DNA of 64,000 bases. Origin: Alkalisalibacterium limincola. Lineage in GTDB: Bacteria > Pseudomonadota > Gammaproteobacteria > Xanthomonadales > Xanthomonadaceae. Every line of letters starts with the position of its first letter. Positions within the stretch are counted from its first letter, which is position 1. Under the pieces are notes generated by a model. It ran no database searches, was not told the DNA's origin, and was given only the letters and a program-made list of their open reading frames with translations. The position numbers were made by a program, and so were the translations under genes. Shown here in pieces: positions 1 through 10,158 of the stretch. Location: assembly GCF_008017755.1 (NCBI RefSeq), contig NZ_VRTS01000006.1, forward strand, positions 149,598 to 213,597, read 5' to 3'.

Positions 1-1284
1 CGAGGAGGTCACGAAGAAGGTGATCACCAGCAGCGTGGCCAGCAGCGAGGTGATCGAGCTGAACGGCAGGTTCTCGAAGAACTGGAACAAGGCCACCGAG
101 GTATCGGCCGCGACCGCATCCGCCAGGCTGGCGATGCCATCGACCATGACCATGTGGATGGCGGTGCCACCGAAGAAGGTCATCCACAGGATCGTGAAAC
201 CCAGCGGCACGAACAGCACGCCCAGCACGAACTCGCGGATCGTGCGCCCGCGCGACACCCGCGCGATGAACATGCCCACGAACGGCGACCAGGCGATCCA
301 CCAGCCCCAGTAGAACAGCGTCCAGCCGCCGATCCAGTCACCGGGCTGGTAGGCGTAGAGGTTGAAGGTCATCGAGAACAGGTTCGACAGGTACATGCCG
401 GTGTTCTGCACCACGGTCTGCAGCAGGAACACCGTCGGCCCGGCCACCAGCACGAACAGCAGCAGCACCACCGCCAGGATCATGTTGAACTCGGAGATGC
501 GGCGGATGCCCGAATCCAGCCCCAACGCCACCGACAGCGTGGCAACGCCGGTGATGCCCGCGATCAGCAACACCTGCACCAGCAGCGTGGTGGGGACGCC
601 GAACAGGTAGGCCAGGCCGGAGTTGACCTGGATGACGCCGAAGCCCAGCGAGGTGGCGACGCCAAAGATCGTGCCCAGCACCGCGAACGTGTCGACGGTG
701 TGCCCGATCGGGCCGTGGATGCGCTCGCCGATCAGCGGGTACAGCGCGGAACGGATCAACAGGGGCAAGCCGCGGCGGAACGCGAAATAGGCCAGCGACA
801 GCGCCACCACCGCGTAGATCGCCCATGCGTGCACGCCCCAGTGGAACATGGTCACGCGCATGGCCTGGCGCGCGGCCTCGACCGTCTGCGGATCGCCGAC
901 CGGCGGGGTGACGTAGTGCATGATCGGCTCGGCCACGCCGAAGAACATCAGGCCGATGCCCATGCCGGCCGAGAACAGCATCGCGAACCACGAGGTGTAG
1001 CTGTAGTCCGGCGTGGCGTGGTCCGGGCCCAGCTTGATGCGCCCGAAGCCGGAGAACGCCAGCACCGCCACGAACACCAGGAAGCCCGCGACGGCAAGCA
1101 CGTAGAACCAGCCGGCGGTGTTGATCACCCAGGCCTGCACGTTGTCGAACAGGGCACCGGCGGCATCGGTCCACACCATCGTGAACACGCAGAACACCAG
1201 CGTGAGCACGGCGGATGCGAAGAACACCGGTGGATTGATCTGGTAGCGCAACCCGCGGGTGCCGCCCTTGCCGTCCGATGCCAT
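1..1284 (-). CDS. BCCT-family betaine/choline/carnitine transporter (3' part beyond window)
   Basis: Inner-membrane carrier for quaternary ammonium compounds (glycine betaine, choline or carnitine), usually Na+- or H+-coupled. The open frame runs 428 codons from the ATG at 1284 to the left edge without a stop, so the C-terminus is missing. Visible marks are the early MGIGLMFFGVAEP segment and the family signature GGWTLFYWGWWIAWSPFVG followed by MFIARVSRGRTIREF, with about ten hydrophobic segments. It starts 22 nt after the stop of a porin-like gene on the same strand, so the two are probably cotranscribed. Substrate cannot be told from sequence: the long C-terminal domain that marks osmoregulated BetT/BetP types is off the window. 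Confidence 0.93.
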   Translation of the reverse strand, partial: MASDGKGGTRGLRYQINPPVFFASAVLTLVFCVFTMVWTDAAGALFDNVQAWVINTAGWFYVLAVAGFLVFVAVLAFSGFGRIKLGPDHATPDYSYTSWFAMLFSAGMGIGLMFFGVAEPIMHYVTPPVGDPQTVEAARQAMRVTMFHWGVHAWAIYAVVALSLAYFAFRRGLPLLIRSALYPLIGERIHGPIGHTVDTFAVLGTIFGVATSLGFGVIQVNSGLAYLFGVPTTLLVQVLLIAGITGVATLSVALGLDSGIRRISEFNMILAVVLLLFVLVAGPTVFLLQTVVQNTGMYLSNLFSMTFNLYAYQPGDWIGGWTLFYWGWWIAWSPFVGMFIARVSRGRTIREFVLGVLFVPLGFTILWMTFFGGTAIHMVMVDGIASLADAVAADTSVALFQFFENLPFSSITSLLATLLVITFFVTSS

Positions 1285-1306
1285 GCCCTTCCCCCTGTGC
1301 GATGCG

Positions 1307-2428
1307 CTAGAAATAGAAGCCGACGTTGATGTTCAGGCGCGAGCGCCATGTGTCGCCACCCGGCTCGGAGATGCCGATCCCCGGCCCGCCGACGAACCAC
1401 ATGTTGCGCCCGGCGATCCAGTCGAAATAGGTGAACATCGGGCCCTTGCCGATGCTGCAGCCGGTGACGTTGAGCCAGGAGTCCGCCAACCCCGGCCCAC
1501 CGGCCCGGGTGGTGGAGAGGTTGTTGTAGCAGCGCAGCGAGTCGAGCCAGTTTCCGGACATGTCGAAGTCGCGGACCACGTTGACGCTGAGCACGTCGGC
1601 GCGCGCCGCGACTTCGAACGGGAACATGAAGGCCGACAGCGCCACGCGCCCGCCCGGGACGTCGTAGTCGTAGTGCGCCCACTGGCCCTGCAGGGTCCAC
1701 GGCCCGCGGGCGCCCTCCAGGTGCAGTGCGGCGGCGGCATGACGGAAGGTGCTGCCGTCGGTGCGGTCCTCGATGCGGCCCAGCAGTCCCGAGGCGCCCC
1801 ACTCCAGCGCCCAGTCCCCGCGCTCGAAGCGGCGCGCGTAGCGCACGACGGCATGCTCCACCTCGCGGTAGGGCAAGGCGTCGGTGGTCGCGACGTCGAA
1901 GGAGTAGCGATCATAGTTCGCACCGGTGCCGTACTCGTCGCGCAGCATGACGCCGCCGTGCCAGCTGCGGTCGCCACGCTCGTCGCGATAGACGATGCCG
2001 AGGTCGTAGTCGTCCTCCAGGCCGAGGTAGTAGCCCGAACCGAACCAGAAGCCTTGCGATGCGTAGGGCAGCAGTCCGAACGGCACCTGCTGCACGCCCA
2101 CGCGCAGGTCGCGGTCGGCATCGAGCGACCAGCCCGCCCAAGCGTGGTGCACGGCATCGAAGCCGTCGTACCAGCGGTACTGCAGCGAGAAGATGCCCGC
2201 GCCCCGACGCCCGGACGCGTCGATGCGGAGCAGTTCCAGCTCCGGCCGCCCGTTTCCGCTTCCCGGGCCGTAGTCGCGCCAGCCGAGATTGAAACGGACC
2301 GCTCCTCCGAGGTCGAGTCCCTCCTCGGCGGGAACCGCGATCGCCGGCGCGGCCGGACACAACAACAACAGCAGCGCCGCGGCGGCAAGCGCGACGTGGG
2401 TGGCAGCCAATGGGATTGATCTCCTCAC
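1307..2428 (-). CDS. Outer-membrane porin-like beta-barrel protein
   Basis: Predicted 373-residue outer-membrane channel. It has a signal peptide (basic start, Ala/Leu-rich core, cleavage near APAIA), many alternating aromatic/hydrophobic strands, and the C-terminal NVGFYF ending in Phe expected for Bam substrates. The repertoire (long Tyr/Asp/Gly-rich strands, paired Cys near the C-terminus) resembles phosphate-selective porin O/P-type channels, but assignment to that family is tentative. GTG at 2428 is chosen because a GGGGGAG ribosome-binding site lies just upstream and the signal peptide starts there; a longer frame upstream has no such support. Downstream lies a BCCT transporter, suggesting the pair carries a quaternary amine across both membranes. 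Confidence 0.78.
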   Translation of the reverse strand: MRRSIPLAATHVALAAAALLLLLCPAAPAIAVPAEEGLDLGGAVRFNLGWRDYGPGSGNGRPELELLRIDASGRRGAGIFSLQYRWYDGFDAVHHAWAGWSLDADRDLRVGVQQVPFGLLPYASQGFWFGSGYYLGLEDDYDLGIVYRDERGDRSWHGGVMLRDEYGTGANYDRYSFDVATTDALPYREVEHAVVRYARRFERGDWALEWGASGLLGRIEDRTDGSTFRHAAAALHLEGARGPWTLQGQWAHYDYDVPGGRVALSAFMFPFEVAARADVLSVNVVRDFDMSGNWLDSLRCYNNLSTTRAGGPGLADSWLNVTGCSIGKGPMFTYFDWIAGRNMWFVGGPGIGISEPGGDTWRSRLNINVGFYF

Positions 2429-2576
2429 CTGGACTCCCCCTTTTCCCCAACACCCTACACCGCAGCATCGGCCGGCCCAACCGTCGCGCCGCGGCGCCGC
2501 ACTGACGCCGGCTACACTGCCATGCCGCCTATCATCGAGCGATGAAGACCCAAGCCACCCAACGTAACGCCTCCCC

Positions 2577-3410
2577 GTGAACTTCGCCGGCTGGATGATC
2601 GCCAACGAAGCGGGGCTGCGCCTGCTCGCCTTCGCCACCGTGCTGGCCACGCTGGCGCTGGCCGAGCGCGCGTGGCCGGTACGCGGCGACGCGCGGCCGT
2701 CCCGGCGCCAGATGCACAACGCCGGCCTGGTGATCATCGACACGGCGCTGCTGCGACTGGCCTTTCCGGTGCTGGCGGTGGCGCTGGCGGCGTCGCTGGA
2801 GGCATCGGGCACGGGGCTGTTCAACCAGCTGGGCTGGCCGCTGTGGATCAGCGTGCCGCTGGCGGTGCTGGTGCTCGACCTGGCGATCTACTGGCAGCAC
2901 CGGCTGATGCACCAGATACCGCTGCTGTGGCGCATGCACCGCGTGCACCACAGCGACCTGGCGATGGACGTGACCACCGGGGTGCGCTTCCACCCACTGG
3001 AGATCGCACTGTCGATGGGCATCAAGCTGGGGCTGATCACGCTGCTGGGGGCGCCGGCCCTGGCGGTCGTGATCTTCGAAGTCGTGTTGTCGCTGGGCTC
3101 GCTGTTCACGCACACCGACATCGCACTGCCGCGACGGCTGGACCACGCCATGCGCCGGGTGCTGGTGACGCCTTCGATGCACCGCATCCACCACTCCACG
3201 CTGCGCGAGGAGACCGACAGCAACTACGGCTTCCACCTGTCGGTCTGGGACCGGCTGTTCGGCAGCTACCGCGCCGAGCCAAAACGCGACGAGGCGCGCA
3301 TGCCGCTGGGCCTGGAGGAATTCCGCGAGCGCGACGACCAGCGCTTGCTGGCCCTGCTGTGGCAGCCGGCGCGGCGCGACCGCAGGCCGCCGGCGGACCC
3401 GCCGGATTGA
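2577..3410 (+). CDS. Sterol desaturase / fatty acid hydroxylase family membrane protein
   Basis: A 277-residue integral membrane di-iron oxygenase-family protein. The histidine clusters that bind the metal pair are visible: HRLMH, HRVHH, then HRIHH, with another His at RFHPLE. About four hydrophobic segments precede and separate them. Relatives hydroxylate or desaturate lipids, carotenoids or sterol-like molecules; the substrate here is unknown. The GTG start at 2577 fits the first membrane segment; an ATG at 2542 opens only a 12-codon frame whose stop overlaps this GTG, which could be coincidence or weak coupling. Transcribed divergently from the porin/BCCT pair and 67 nt before the next gene. 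Confidence 0.85.
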   Translation: MNFAGWMIANEAGLRLLAFATVLATLALAERAWPVRGDARPSRRQMHNAGLVIIDTALLRLAFPVLAVALAASLEASGTGLFNQLGWPLWISVPLAVLVLDLAIYWQHRLMHQIPLLWRMHRVHHSDLAMDVTTGVRFHPLEIALSMGIKLGLITLLGAPALAVVIFEVVLSLGSLFTHTDIALPRRLDHAMRRVLVTPSMHRIHHSTLREETDSNYGFHLSVWDRLFGSYRAEPKRDEARMPLGLEEFRERDDQRLLALLWQPARRDRRPPADPPD

Positions 3411-3477
3411 CCCGCCGCGCAATCGAGCGTCCCATCCGGGCGTCAACCCACCACCCACACCACCCAAGGACGACCCG

Positions 3478-5637
3478 ATGGCCGGTGCCACCCGCAAGAC
3501 GACCTGGCTAAAACCGCTGATCGCGCTGGCGCTGGTCGCCGTGGTCGCGGTGCTGGTCCACGCCACCGGTGCCGCCGACCTGCTCGACCTGGAAACGCTC
3601 AAGCAGCGCCAGACGCAGCTCGACGCGTGGATCAGCGGCAACCTGTGGCTGGCGCTGGCGCTGTTCTTCGCGCTGTACGTGGTCGTCACCGCATTCTCGA
3701 TCCCCGGGGCCGCCGTGATGACCGTGGCCGCCGGCGCGCTGTTCGGCCTGCTGGCCGGCACGGTGCTGGTGTCGTTCGCCAGCACGATCGGCGCCACGCT
3801 GGCCTTCCTGGTGGCCCGCTTCCTGCTGCGCGGCAGCCTGCGGGCGAAATTCGGCAGGCGCCTGGAGAAGATCGACGCCGGCATCCAGCGCGACGGCGCC
3901 TTCTACCTGTTCACGCTGCGACTGGTGCCGGTGTTCCCGTTCTTCGTCATCAACCTGCTCGCCGGCCTGACGGCCTTGCGCACCTGGACGTTCTACTGGG
4001 TGAGCCAGCTGGGCATGTTGCCGGCGACCGTGGTGTACGTGTTCGCCGGCACGCAGCTGGCGCGCATCGAGTCGCTGGGCGACGTGCTGTCGCCGGGCCT
4101 GATCGGCGCCTTCGTGGTCATCGGTTTGCTGCCGCTGCTGATGCGCTGGCTGGCGCGCTGGCTCCAGGGCCGCCGCGTCTACCGCGGCCATCGGCGGCCG
4201 GCGCGCTTCGACTACAACCTCCTCGTCATCGGGGCCGGCTCGGCCGGGCTGGTTTCGGCCTACATCGCTTCGGCGGTGAAGGCGAAGGTCGCCCTGGTCG
4301 AGAAGCACCGCATGGGCGGGGACTGCCTCAACACCGGCTGCGTGCCGTCCAAGGCGCTGATCCGCACCGCGCGGCTGCTGGCCGAGGCACGCGACAGCGC
4401 GCGCTACGGCGTTCGGCGCATGGACGCACACTTCGACTTCGCGCAGGCGATGGACCGCGTGCAGGACGTGATCAGGCGCATCGAGCCGCACGATTCCGTC
4501 GAGCGCTACACCAGCCTGGGCGTCGACGTGGTGCAGGGCGAAGCGAAACTGGTGTCGCCCTGGGAGGTCGAGGTCGACGGGCGCCGCATCAGCGCGCGCA
4601 GCATCGTGCTGGCCACCGGCGCCCGGCCGTTGCTGCCCGAGCTCCCGGGCCTGGCCGACGCCGCACCGCTGAGCTCGGACACGCTGTGGTCGCTGCGCGA
4701 GCTTCCCGGACGCCTGCTGGTGCTGGGCGGCGGGCCGATCGGCTGCGAACTGGCCCAGGTATTCGCCCGCTTCGGCAGCCGGGTGCGCATCGTCGAAATG
4801 GCACCGCGCCTGCTGCCGCGCGAGGACGAGGACGCCGCGCAGGCACTGCACGCGCGCCTGGAGACCGAAGGCCTGGACATCGCCACCGGCCACGAGGCGC
4901 TGCGGGTCGAGGAGGATGGCGACGGCAAGGTGCTGGTGTGCAGGCACTCGGGTGGCGAGGTGGCGTTCGGGTTCGACCGCATCCTGGTCGCACTGGGTCG
5001 CAAGGCGAACGTCGAGGGCTTCGGCCTGGAGGCGCTCGGGGTCGAGCTGACCGGGCGTGGCACGATCGCCGTCGACGCGTTGATGCGCACCAACTTCCCG
5101 AACATCCACGTGGCCGGCGACGTGGCCGGCCCGTTCCAGTTCACCCATGTCGCGGCGCACCAGGCCTGGTTCGCCTCGGTGAACGCATTGCTGGCCCCGT
5201 TCTGGAGCTTCAAGGCCGACTACCGGGTGATCCCGTGGGTGACCTTCACCGACCCGGAAGTGGCCCGCGTCGGCCTGAGCGAGGACGAGGCCGAGGAACG
5301 CGGGGTCGACGTGGAGGTCACGAAGTACGGCATCGACGACCTCGACCGGGCCATCGCCGATGGCAACGACCATGGCTACGTCAAGGTGCTGACCCCGCCG
5401 GGCAAGGACCGCATCCTCGGCGCGACCATCGTCGGCGCGCATGCCGGCGAGCTGCTGGCGGAATTCGTGCTGGCGATGAAGCACGGGATCGGGCTCAACA
5501 AGCTGCTGGGAACCATCCACGTCTACCCGACGATGGGCGAGGCGAACAAGTACGCCGCCGGGGTGTGGAAGAAGGCGCATGCGCCGCAGTCGGCGCTGCG
5601 CTGGGCCGAGCGCTTCTTCCGCTGGCGCAGGGGGTGA
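3478..5637 (+). CDS. VTT (TVP38/TMEM64) membrane domain fused to mercuric-reductase-like flavoprotein
   Basis: A 719-residue fusion. Residues about 10-225 form a VTT/TVP38-type membrane domain (hydrophobic segments, TLRLVPVFPFFVINLLAG). Residues about 244-719 are a pyridine nucleotide-disulfide oxidoreductase: FAD motif IGAGSAG (251-257), redox pair in GGDCLNTGCVPSK (Cys283/Cys288), NAD(P) motif LGGGPIGCELAQ, and a C-terminal dimerisation segment with HVYPTMGEA carrying the base. The closest architecture is mercuric reductase/dihydrolipoamide dehydrogenase, but there is no N-terminal heavy-metal domain and no C-terminal Cys pair, so mercury reduction is unlikely. It leads a tight run into two rSAM-associated transferases and ArsS, 3 nt before the next start, so a role in organoarsenical or other thiol-redox chemistry at the membrane is inferred. 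Confidence 0.9.
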   Translation: MAGATRKTTWLKPLIALALVAVVAVLVHATGAADLLDLETLKQRQTQLDAWISGNLWLALALFFALYVVVTAFSIPGAAVMTVAAGALFGLLAGTVLVSFASTIGATLAFLVARFLLRGSLRAKFGRRLEKIDAGIQRDGAFYLFTLRLVPVFPFFVINLLAGLTALRTWTFYWVSQLGMLPATVVYVFAGTQLARIESLGDVLSPGLIGAFVVIGLLPLLMRWLARWLQGRRVYRGHRRPARFDYNLLVIGAGSAGLVSAYIASAVKAKVALVEKHRMGGDCLNTGCVPSKALIRTARLLAEARDSARYGVRRMDAHFDFAQAMDRVQDVIRRIEPHDSVERYTSLGVDVVQGEAKLVSPWEVEVDGRRISARSIVLATGARPLLPELPGLADAAPLSSDTLWSLRELPGRLLVLGGGPIGCELAQVFARFGSRVRIVEMAPRLLPREDEDAAQALHARLETEGLDIATGHEALRVEEDGDGKVLVCRHSGGEVAFGFDRILVALGRKANVEGFGLEALGVELTGRGTIAVDALMRTNFPNIHVAGDVAGPFQFTHVAAHQAWFASVNALLAPFWSFKADYRVIPWVTFTDPEVARVGLSEDEAEERGVDVEVTKYGIDDLDRAIADGNDHGYVKVLTPPGKDRILGATIVGAHAGELLAEFVLAMKHGIGLNKLLGTIHVYPTMGEANKYAAGVWKKAHAPQSALRWAERFFRWRRG

Positions 5638-5640
5638 GCG

Positions 5641-6342
5641 GTGTCCAAGCCACGCTCCGCCGCTGAGCCGCCACCGCTGTCGGTGGTGGTGCCACTGGGT
5701 CCCGGCGAGACGGCCTGGCGCGAACTGATGGCGGACCTCGAGGCGCTGCCCGCAGGCAGCGAGGTGATCCTGGTCGCCGCCGCAGGGGATCTGCAGGACA
5801 CCACCGTGCAGCGATCGACCGTGCCGGCGCGCCGATGGATCGAGGCCCCCGCCGGACGTGCCAGCCAGCTCAATGCCGGCGTGGCGGCGGCCCGCCATCC
5901 GCTCCTGTGCCTGCTGCATGCCGACTCGCGCTTGCCTGCGGGTTCGCTGCGCCGCCTGGCGGATTCCCTCCCCGGCCGCAACGAACTGGCCTACTTCGAC
6001 CTGCGCTTCACCGACGGGCCGGCGCTGATGTGGCTCAACACCCTGGGCGCATGGATCCGCAGCCGGTGGCTGGGCATGCCCTTCGGTGACCAGGGCTTCG
6101 TGCTGGACCGCCGCGACTTCCACCGGCTGGGCGGCTTCGACCCGCAGCTGGCCTGCGGCGAGGACCATGCCCTGGTGTGGCGCGCGCGCCGCAGTGGGCT
6201 GCGCCTGAAGGCACTGCGCGCACCGATCCTGACCAGCGCGCGCAAGTACGCCCGGGACGGATGGTGGACGACCACCGCCCGGCACCTGACACTGACATGG
6301 CGCCAGGCCCGGCGCTTCCGCCGTGACAAGGACCCGCGATGA
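5641..6342 (+). CDS. rSAM/selenodomain-associated glycosyltransferase (transferase 2, TIGR04283-like)
   Basis: A 233-residue family 2 glycosyltransferase. It shows a GT-A start (PPLSVVVPLG), RASQLNAGVAAARH, the LLHADSRLP nucleotide/metal site (a DxD-type variant), then FGDQGFVLDRRDFHRLGGFD and CGEDHALVWRARR, the acceptor-side pattern of the group found beside ArsS radical SAM genes. It starts at GTG 3 nt after the fusion gene and its last four bases overlap the next start (ATGA), so it is translated as part of the same message. In arsenosugar clusters such enzymes are annotated as sugar-transfer steps; the actual donor and acceptor are unproven. Confidence 0.85.
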   Translation: MSKPRSAAEPPPLSVVVPLGPGETAWRELMADLEALPAGSEVILVAAAGDLQDTTVQRSTVPARRWIEAPAGRASQLNAGVAAARHPLLCLLHADSRLPAGSLRRLADSLPGRNELAYFDLRFTDGPALMWLNTLGAWIRSRWLGMPFGDQGFVLDRRDFHRLGGFDPQLACGEDHALVWRARRSGLRLKALRAPILTSARKYARDGWWTTTARHLTLTWRQARRFRRDKDPR

Positions 6343-7068
6343 GCCGAACCGGACTGGCGATCTTCGTGAAGACACCCGGGCATTCACCGGTCAAGACACG
6401 CCTGGCAGCCGGGCGCGGGCAGGCGTTCGCGGATGGCTTCCACCGGCGCTCGGCGCAGACCGTGGCCGAGGTGGCGCTGGCCGCGGCAGCGGCGTCCCCG
6501 GGCCGGTCCGCCGCGATCGATCCGCACTGGGCCGTGGCCGAAGCCGCGGCGATGACCGATCCCGCATGGCAAGGACTGCCGCGCCTTGCCCAAGGCAGCG
6601 GTTCGCTGGGTGAGCGCATGGCCCGCGTGCACGCCACGCTGCTGGCACGGCACCGCTCGGCCCTGCTGATCGGGGCCGACACGCCGCAGATCACGCCCGC
6701 GCAGTTGCAGGTCGCGGCGGAATGGCTCGATCACGACCAGCCGCGCTGCGTGCTCGGACCCGCGGCCGACGGCGGCTTCTGGCTGTTCGGCAGCAACCGG
6801 CCGGTCGCACTGGCCCGCTGGACTGCGGTCGCCTACAGCCGCCCGAACACGGCCGACGCCTTCCGCATGGCCCTGCACGACGTAGGCGAACGGCTGGAGC
6901 TGCAGCGCCTGGTCGACGCCGACGACGCCGACGACCTCGACAACGTCCTCTCGGCGCTGTCTGCCCTGGAACACCCCCTCGACGCGCAGCGCGCGCTGGC
7001 GGACTGGCTCCGCCTGGCAGCCGAGTCCCGCGCCGATACCCATCCGCCATCTGGAGCACAGCCCACCC

Positions 7069-7076
<8 letters not shown>
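6339..7076 (+). CDS. rSAM/selenodomain-associated transferase 1 (TIGR04282, DUF2064-like)
   Basis: A 245-residue nucleotidyl/glycosyl-transferase-like protein with a GT-A-type fold signature: N-terminal LAIFVKTPGHSPVKTRLA (Lys/Arg loop that binds nucleotide), then ALLIGADTPQITPAQL and LGPAADGGFWLFG, the conserved core of DUF2064. It overlaps the upstream gene by 4 nt and the downstream ArsS-like gene by 8 nt. The trio of transferase 2, transferase 1 and the radical SAM protein is the diagnostic set for the arsenosugar-type cluster known from cyanobacteria and proteobacteria. The substrate is not known from sequence. Confidence 0.85.
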
Positions 7077-8037
<961 letters not shown>

Positions 8038-9252
8038 TCACCCACTATCTGCGTGCAGTACGGGATCGGCCTGGACGTGGCGCAGGCTGCGCGACACCCA
8101 CCACGGAATGATGCAGGCGTACACGGCAAGCCCGACAGTCAGCAGGCCCAGATCGACACCCGCCGACAGCGCCGCGCCCAGCAGGAAGGGCGAGACCGCC
8201 GTGGTCAGCACCATGAAGCCGAAGTAGACGCCGCGCACCAGGCCCAGCTGGCGCAGGCCGAACAGTTCGACCCAAAGGGCACCGCCGACCACGCCCTGCG
8301 CGCCGGCGGTGACGCCGAGACCGGCAAACATCAGCCACAGCGCCGCGGGCCCGGAGACGAAACCCAGCGCAAGGCAGGCGATCGCCAGCGGAAGCAGGTA
8401 TACGCGCAGCACCGAGCGCGCACCGAAGCGATCGACGAGCGCGCCACTGATCCAGTTCGACCCCGCCTGTGCCAGCGCGAACACGAGGAAGCCACTGGCG
8501 AACAGGCCCAGGCTCCAGTCCTTGAGCGTGACGAGCGTGGCCTGTTGCAGGAACAGGGCCGTGACCACGAAGGGCGAGACCAGCAGCACGGCGAGCGCTG
8601 CCCGGAACGCGGGCGCGCGAAGCAACTGCCGGCGATCCAGCGTCGCGACCACCTCCTGCGTCCTGGGGGGTGCCGGCACGCCACCCACGCGCCCGCCCAG
8701 CCACCACAGCACCGGCAGCGCCAGCACCACCACCCCGGCACCGGCAAGTGCCCACAGCTCGCGCCAGCCGACCAGCCCCAGCAGGACCACGACACTGACC
8801 GGCAGCAGCGCTTCGCCGGCGATGAACCCGAACGCCGCCACGGCCAGGCTGCGACCCCGCCGCTGCGCGGGGCGCGCCGCGACGACCATCGCCAGGTGGC
8901 CGGACAGGCCCTGGCCACCAAAGCGCAACAGGAATACCGCTACGACGAGCACCCAGAGCGTCGTCGCGGTGGCCATCAGCAGGGCCCCGGACACCAGGAT
9001 GGCCAGCGCAAGCAGCGTGACCCGGCGCAGCGGCTGGTGGTCGGCCTGGGCCCCGGCCCAGAACATCAGGCCGCCACTGGCCAGCGTGGCGATGCCGTAG
9101 AGCAGGCCCCAGCGTCCGGCGTCGATGCCCAGCGCCGACTGGATCTCGCCACCGAAAAGTCCGATGAAGAAGGTCTGCCCGATGCTCGACACCAGCGCGA
9201 GGGCGAAGCCGAAGCCGGCGTATCGCGCGATCGCAGGATGGGCGGCGCTCAT
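8038..9252 (-). CDS. Major facilitator superfamily transporter
   Basis: A 404-residue, roughly 12-segment inner-membrane carrier. The loop between segments 2 and 3 reads FWAGAQADHQPLRRVTLLA, a degenerate MFS motif A, and a matching copy at mid-protein is SGALVDRFGARSVLRV. Two halves of six segments flank a central charged loop. It is convergent with the ArsS-like gene (stops adjacent) and divergent from a methyltransferase gene, so it is not in the arsS message even though it sits beside it. An exporter role for a product of the neighbouring cluster is only a guess from position. Confidence 0.85.
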   Translation of the reverse strand: MSAAHPAIARYAGFGFALALVSSIGQTFFIGLFGGEIQSALGIDAGRWGLLYGIATLASGGLMFWAGAQADHQPLRRVTLLALAILVSGALLMATATTLWVLVVAVFLLRFGGQGLSGHLAMVVAARPAQRRGRSLAVAAFGFIAGEALLPVSVVVLLGLVGWRELWALAGAGVVVLALPVLWWLGGRVGGVPAPPRTQEVVATLDRRQLLRAPAFRAALAVLLVSPFVVTALFLQQATLVTLKDWSLGLFASGFLVFALAQAGSNWISGALVDRFGARSVLRVYLLPLAIACLALGFVSGPAALWLMFAGLGVTAGAQGVVGGALWVELFGLRQLGLVRGVYFGFMVLTTAVSPFLLGAALSAGVDLGLLTVGLAVYACIIPWWVSRSLRHVQADPVLHADSG

Positions 9253-9483
9253 GCGGCACCCGTCGCAGCGGGCCCGCCCTGGCGCCGTGGCGACGGGTCA
9301 TGGAGAGCGGGCGCTGGCATCGGCGAATGATACGCTGCGGGCTGACCCTGCCGGGACCGCCGCCGTGCTGGACGACACCCAACCCGAGCGCTTCCGGGCC
9401 CAGCCCATCGCCGTGCGCGGTGCACCCGCGGCCACCCCCGATGCCACCGGGACCGTCGCCCGACCGGTCGGCGACGGCGCGCG

Positions 9484-10134
9484 ATGAACCCGGGTTCGCC
9501 GACCTGCCCGGTGTGCCGGGATGGCCGGACCCGCGTGTTCGTCGACGTCGATGGCAAGGCCTACTTCCGATGCGCGGGCTGCGAGTGCACGTTCCTCGAC
9601 CCGACCGGGCGACTGGCGCGCGAGGCCGAGCACGCCTACTACCTCACCCACCGCAACCAACCCGGCGATCACGGCTATCGCCGCTTCCTGCTCAAGCTGC
9701 TCCAGCCGTTGCTGGATCGCCTGCCGCCAGCGCGCGAGGGCCTGGACTTCGGCTGCGGACCGGGACCCGCCCTGGCCGCGATGCTGGGCGAGGCCGGGCA
9801 TCACGTCACGCTGTACGACCCCGCCTTCCACCCGGATGCGTCGGCGCTCGCGCGAAGCTACGACTTCATCACCTGCACCGAGGTGTTGGAACACCTGCAC
9901 GCCCCGGCCGCCACCTTCGAACAACTCACCCGCCTGCTGCGCCCGGGGGGATGGCTGGCGGTGATGACCTGCTTCCAGACCGACGATGCGCGGTTCGCGC
10001 AGTGGCACTACCGCCGCGATCCGACCCACGTGGTGTTCTACCGCGAATCGACGCTGCGCCACGTCGCGGCCCGGCACGGGCTGGACATCGAGGTGCCGTG
10101 CAAGGACGTGGCGCTGATGCGCAAACCGGCCTGA
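9484..10134 (+). CDS. Class I SAM-dependent methyltransferase with N-terminal zinc-ribbon
   Basis: A 216-residue protein. Residues 9-34 carry two Cys pairs (CPVC and CAGC) like a zinc ribbon. The SAM site is LDFGCGPGPALAAM, followed by an acidic strand YDPAF, the TCTEVLEHL motif IV and LLRPGGWLAVMT. This two-part architecture is common in bacterial C-/O-/N-methyltransferases of unknown substrate. It lacks the spaced Cys set of ArsM arsenite methyltransferases, so it is not an obvious missing piece of the neighbouring arsenic cluster. It is read away from the MFS gene across a 231-nt gap in which I found no confident promoter, and it converges on the stress-protein gene. Confidence 0.85.
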   Translation: MNPGSPTCPVCRDGRTRVFVDVDGKAYFRCAGCECTFLDPTGRLAREAEHAYYLTHRNQPGDHGYRRFLLKLLQPLLDRLPPAREGLDFGCGPGPALAAMLGEAGHHVTLYDPAFHPDASALARSYDFITCTEVLEHLHAPAATFEQLTRLLRPGGWLAVMTCFQTDDARFAQWHYRRDPTHVVFYRESTLRHVAARHGLDIEVPCKDVALMRKPA

Positions 10135-10158
10135 GCCGCCGGCCGCCACTGCCCGCGC

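Noticed and set aside
2542..2580. 12-codon peptide whose stop overlaps the GTG of the hydroxylase-family gene
   Set aside because: Too short, no attenuator-like codon pattern, no hairpin seen; probably chance.
3508..6387. Long minus-strand open frame antisense to the VTT fusion and transferase genes
   Set aside because: Same GC-driven shadow effect; repetitive Gln/Arg/His-rich sequence without start context.
9484..10134. Candidate ArsM (arsenite methyltransferase) for the arsS cluster
   Set aside because: It has a generic methyltransferase core with a zinc ribbon but lacks the spaced Cys residues that bind arsenic in ArsM.
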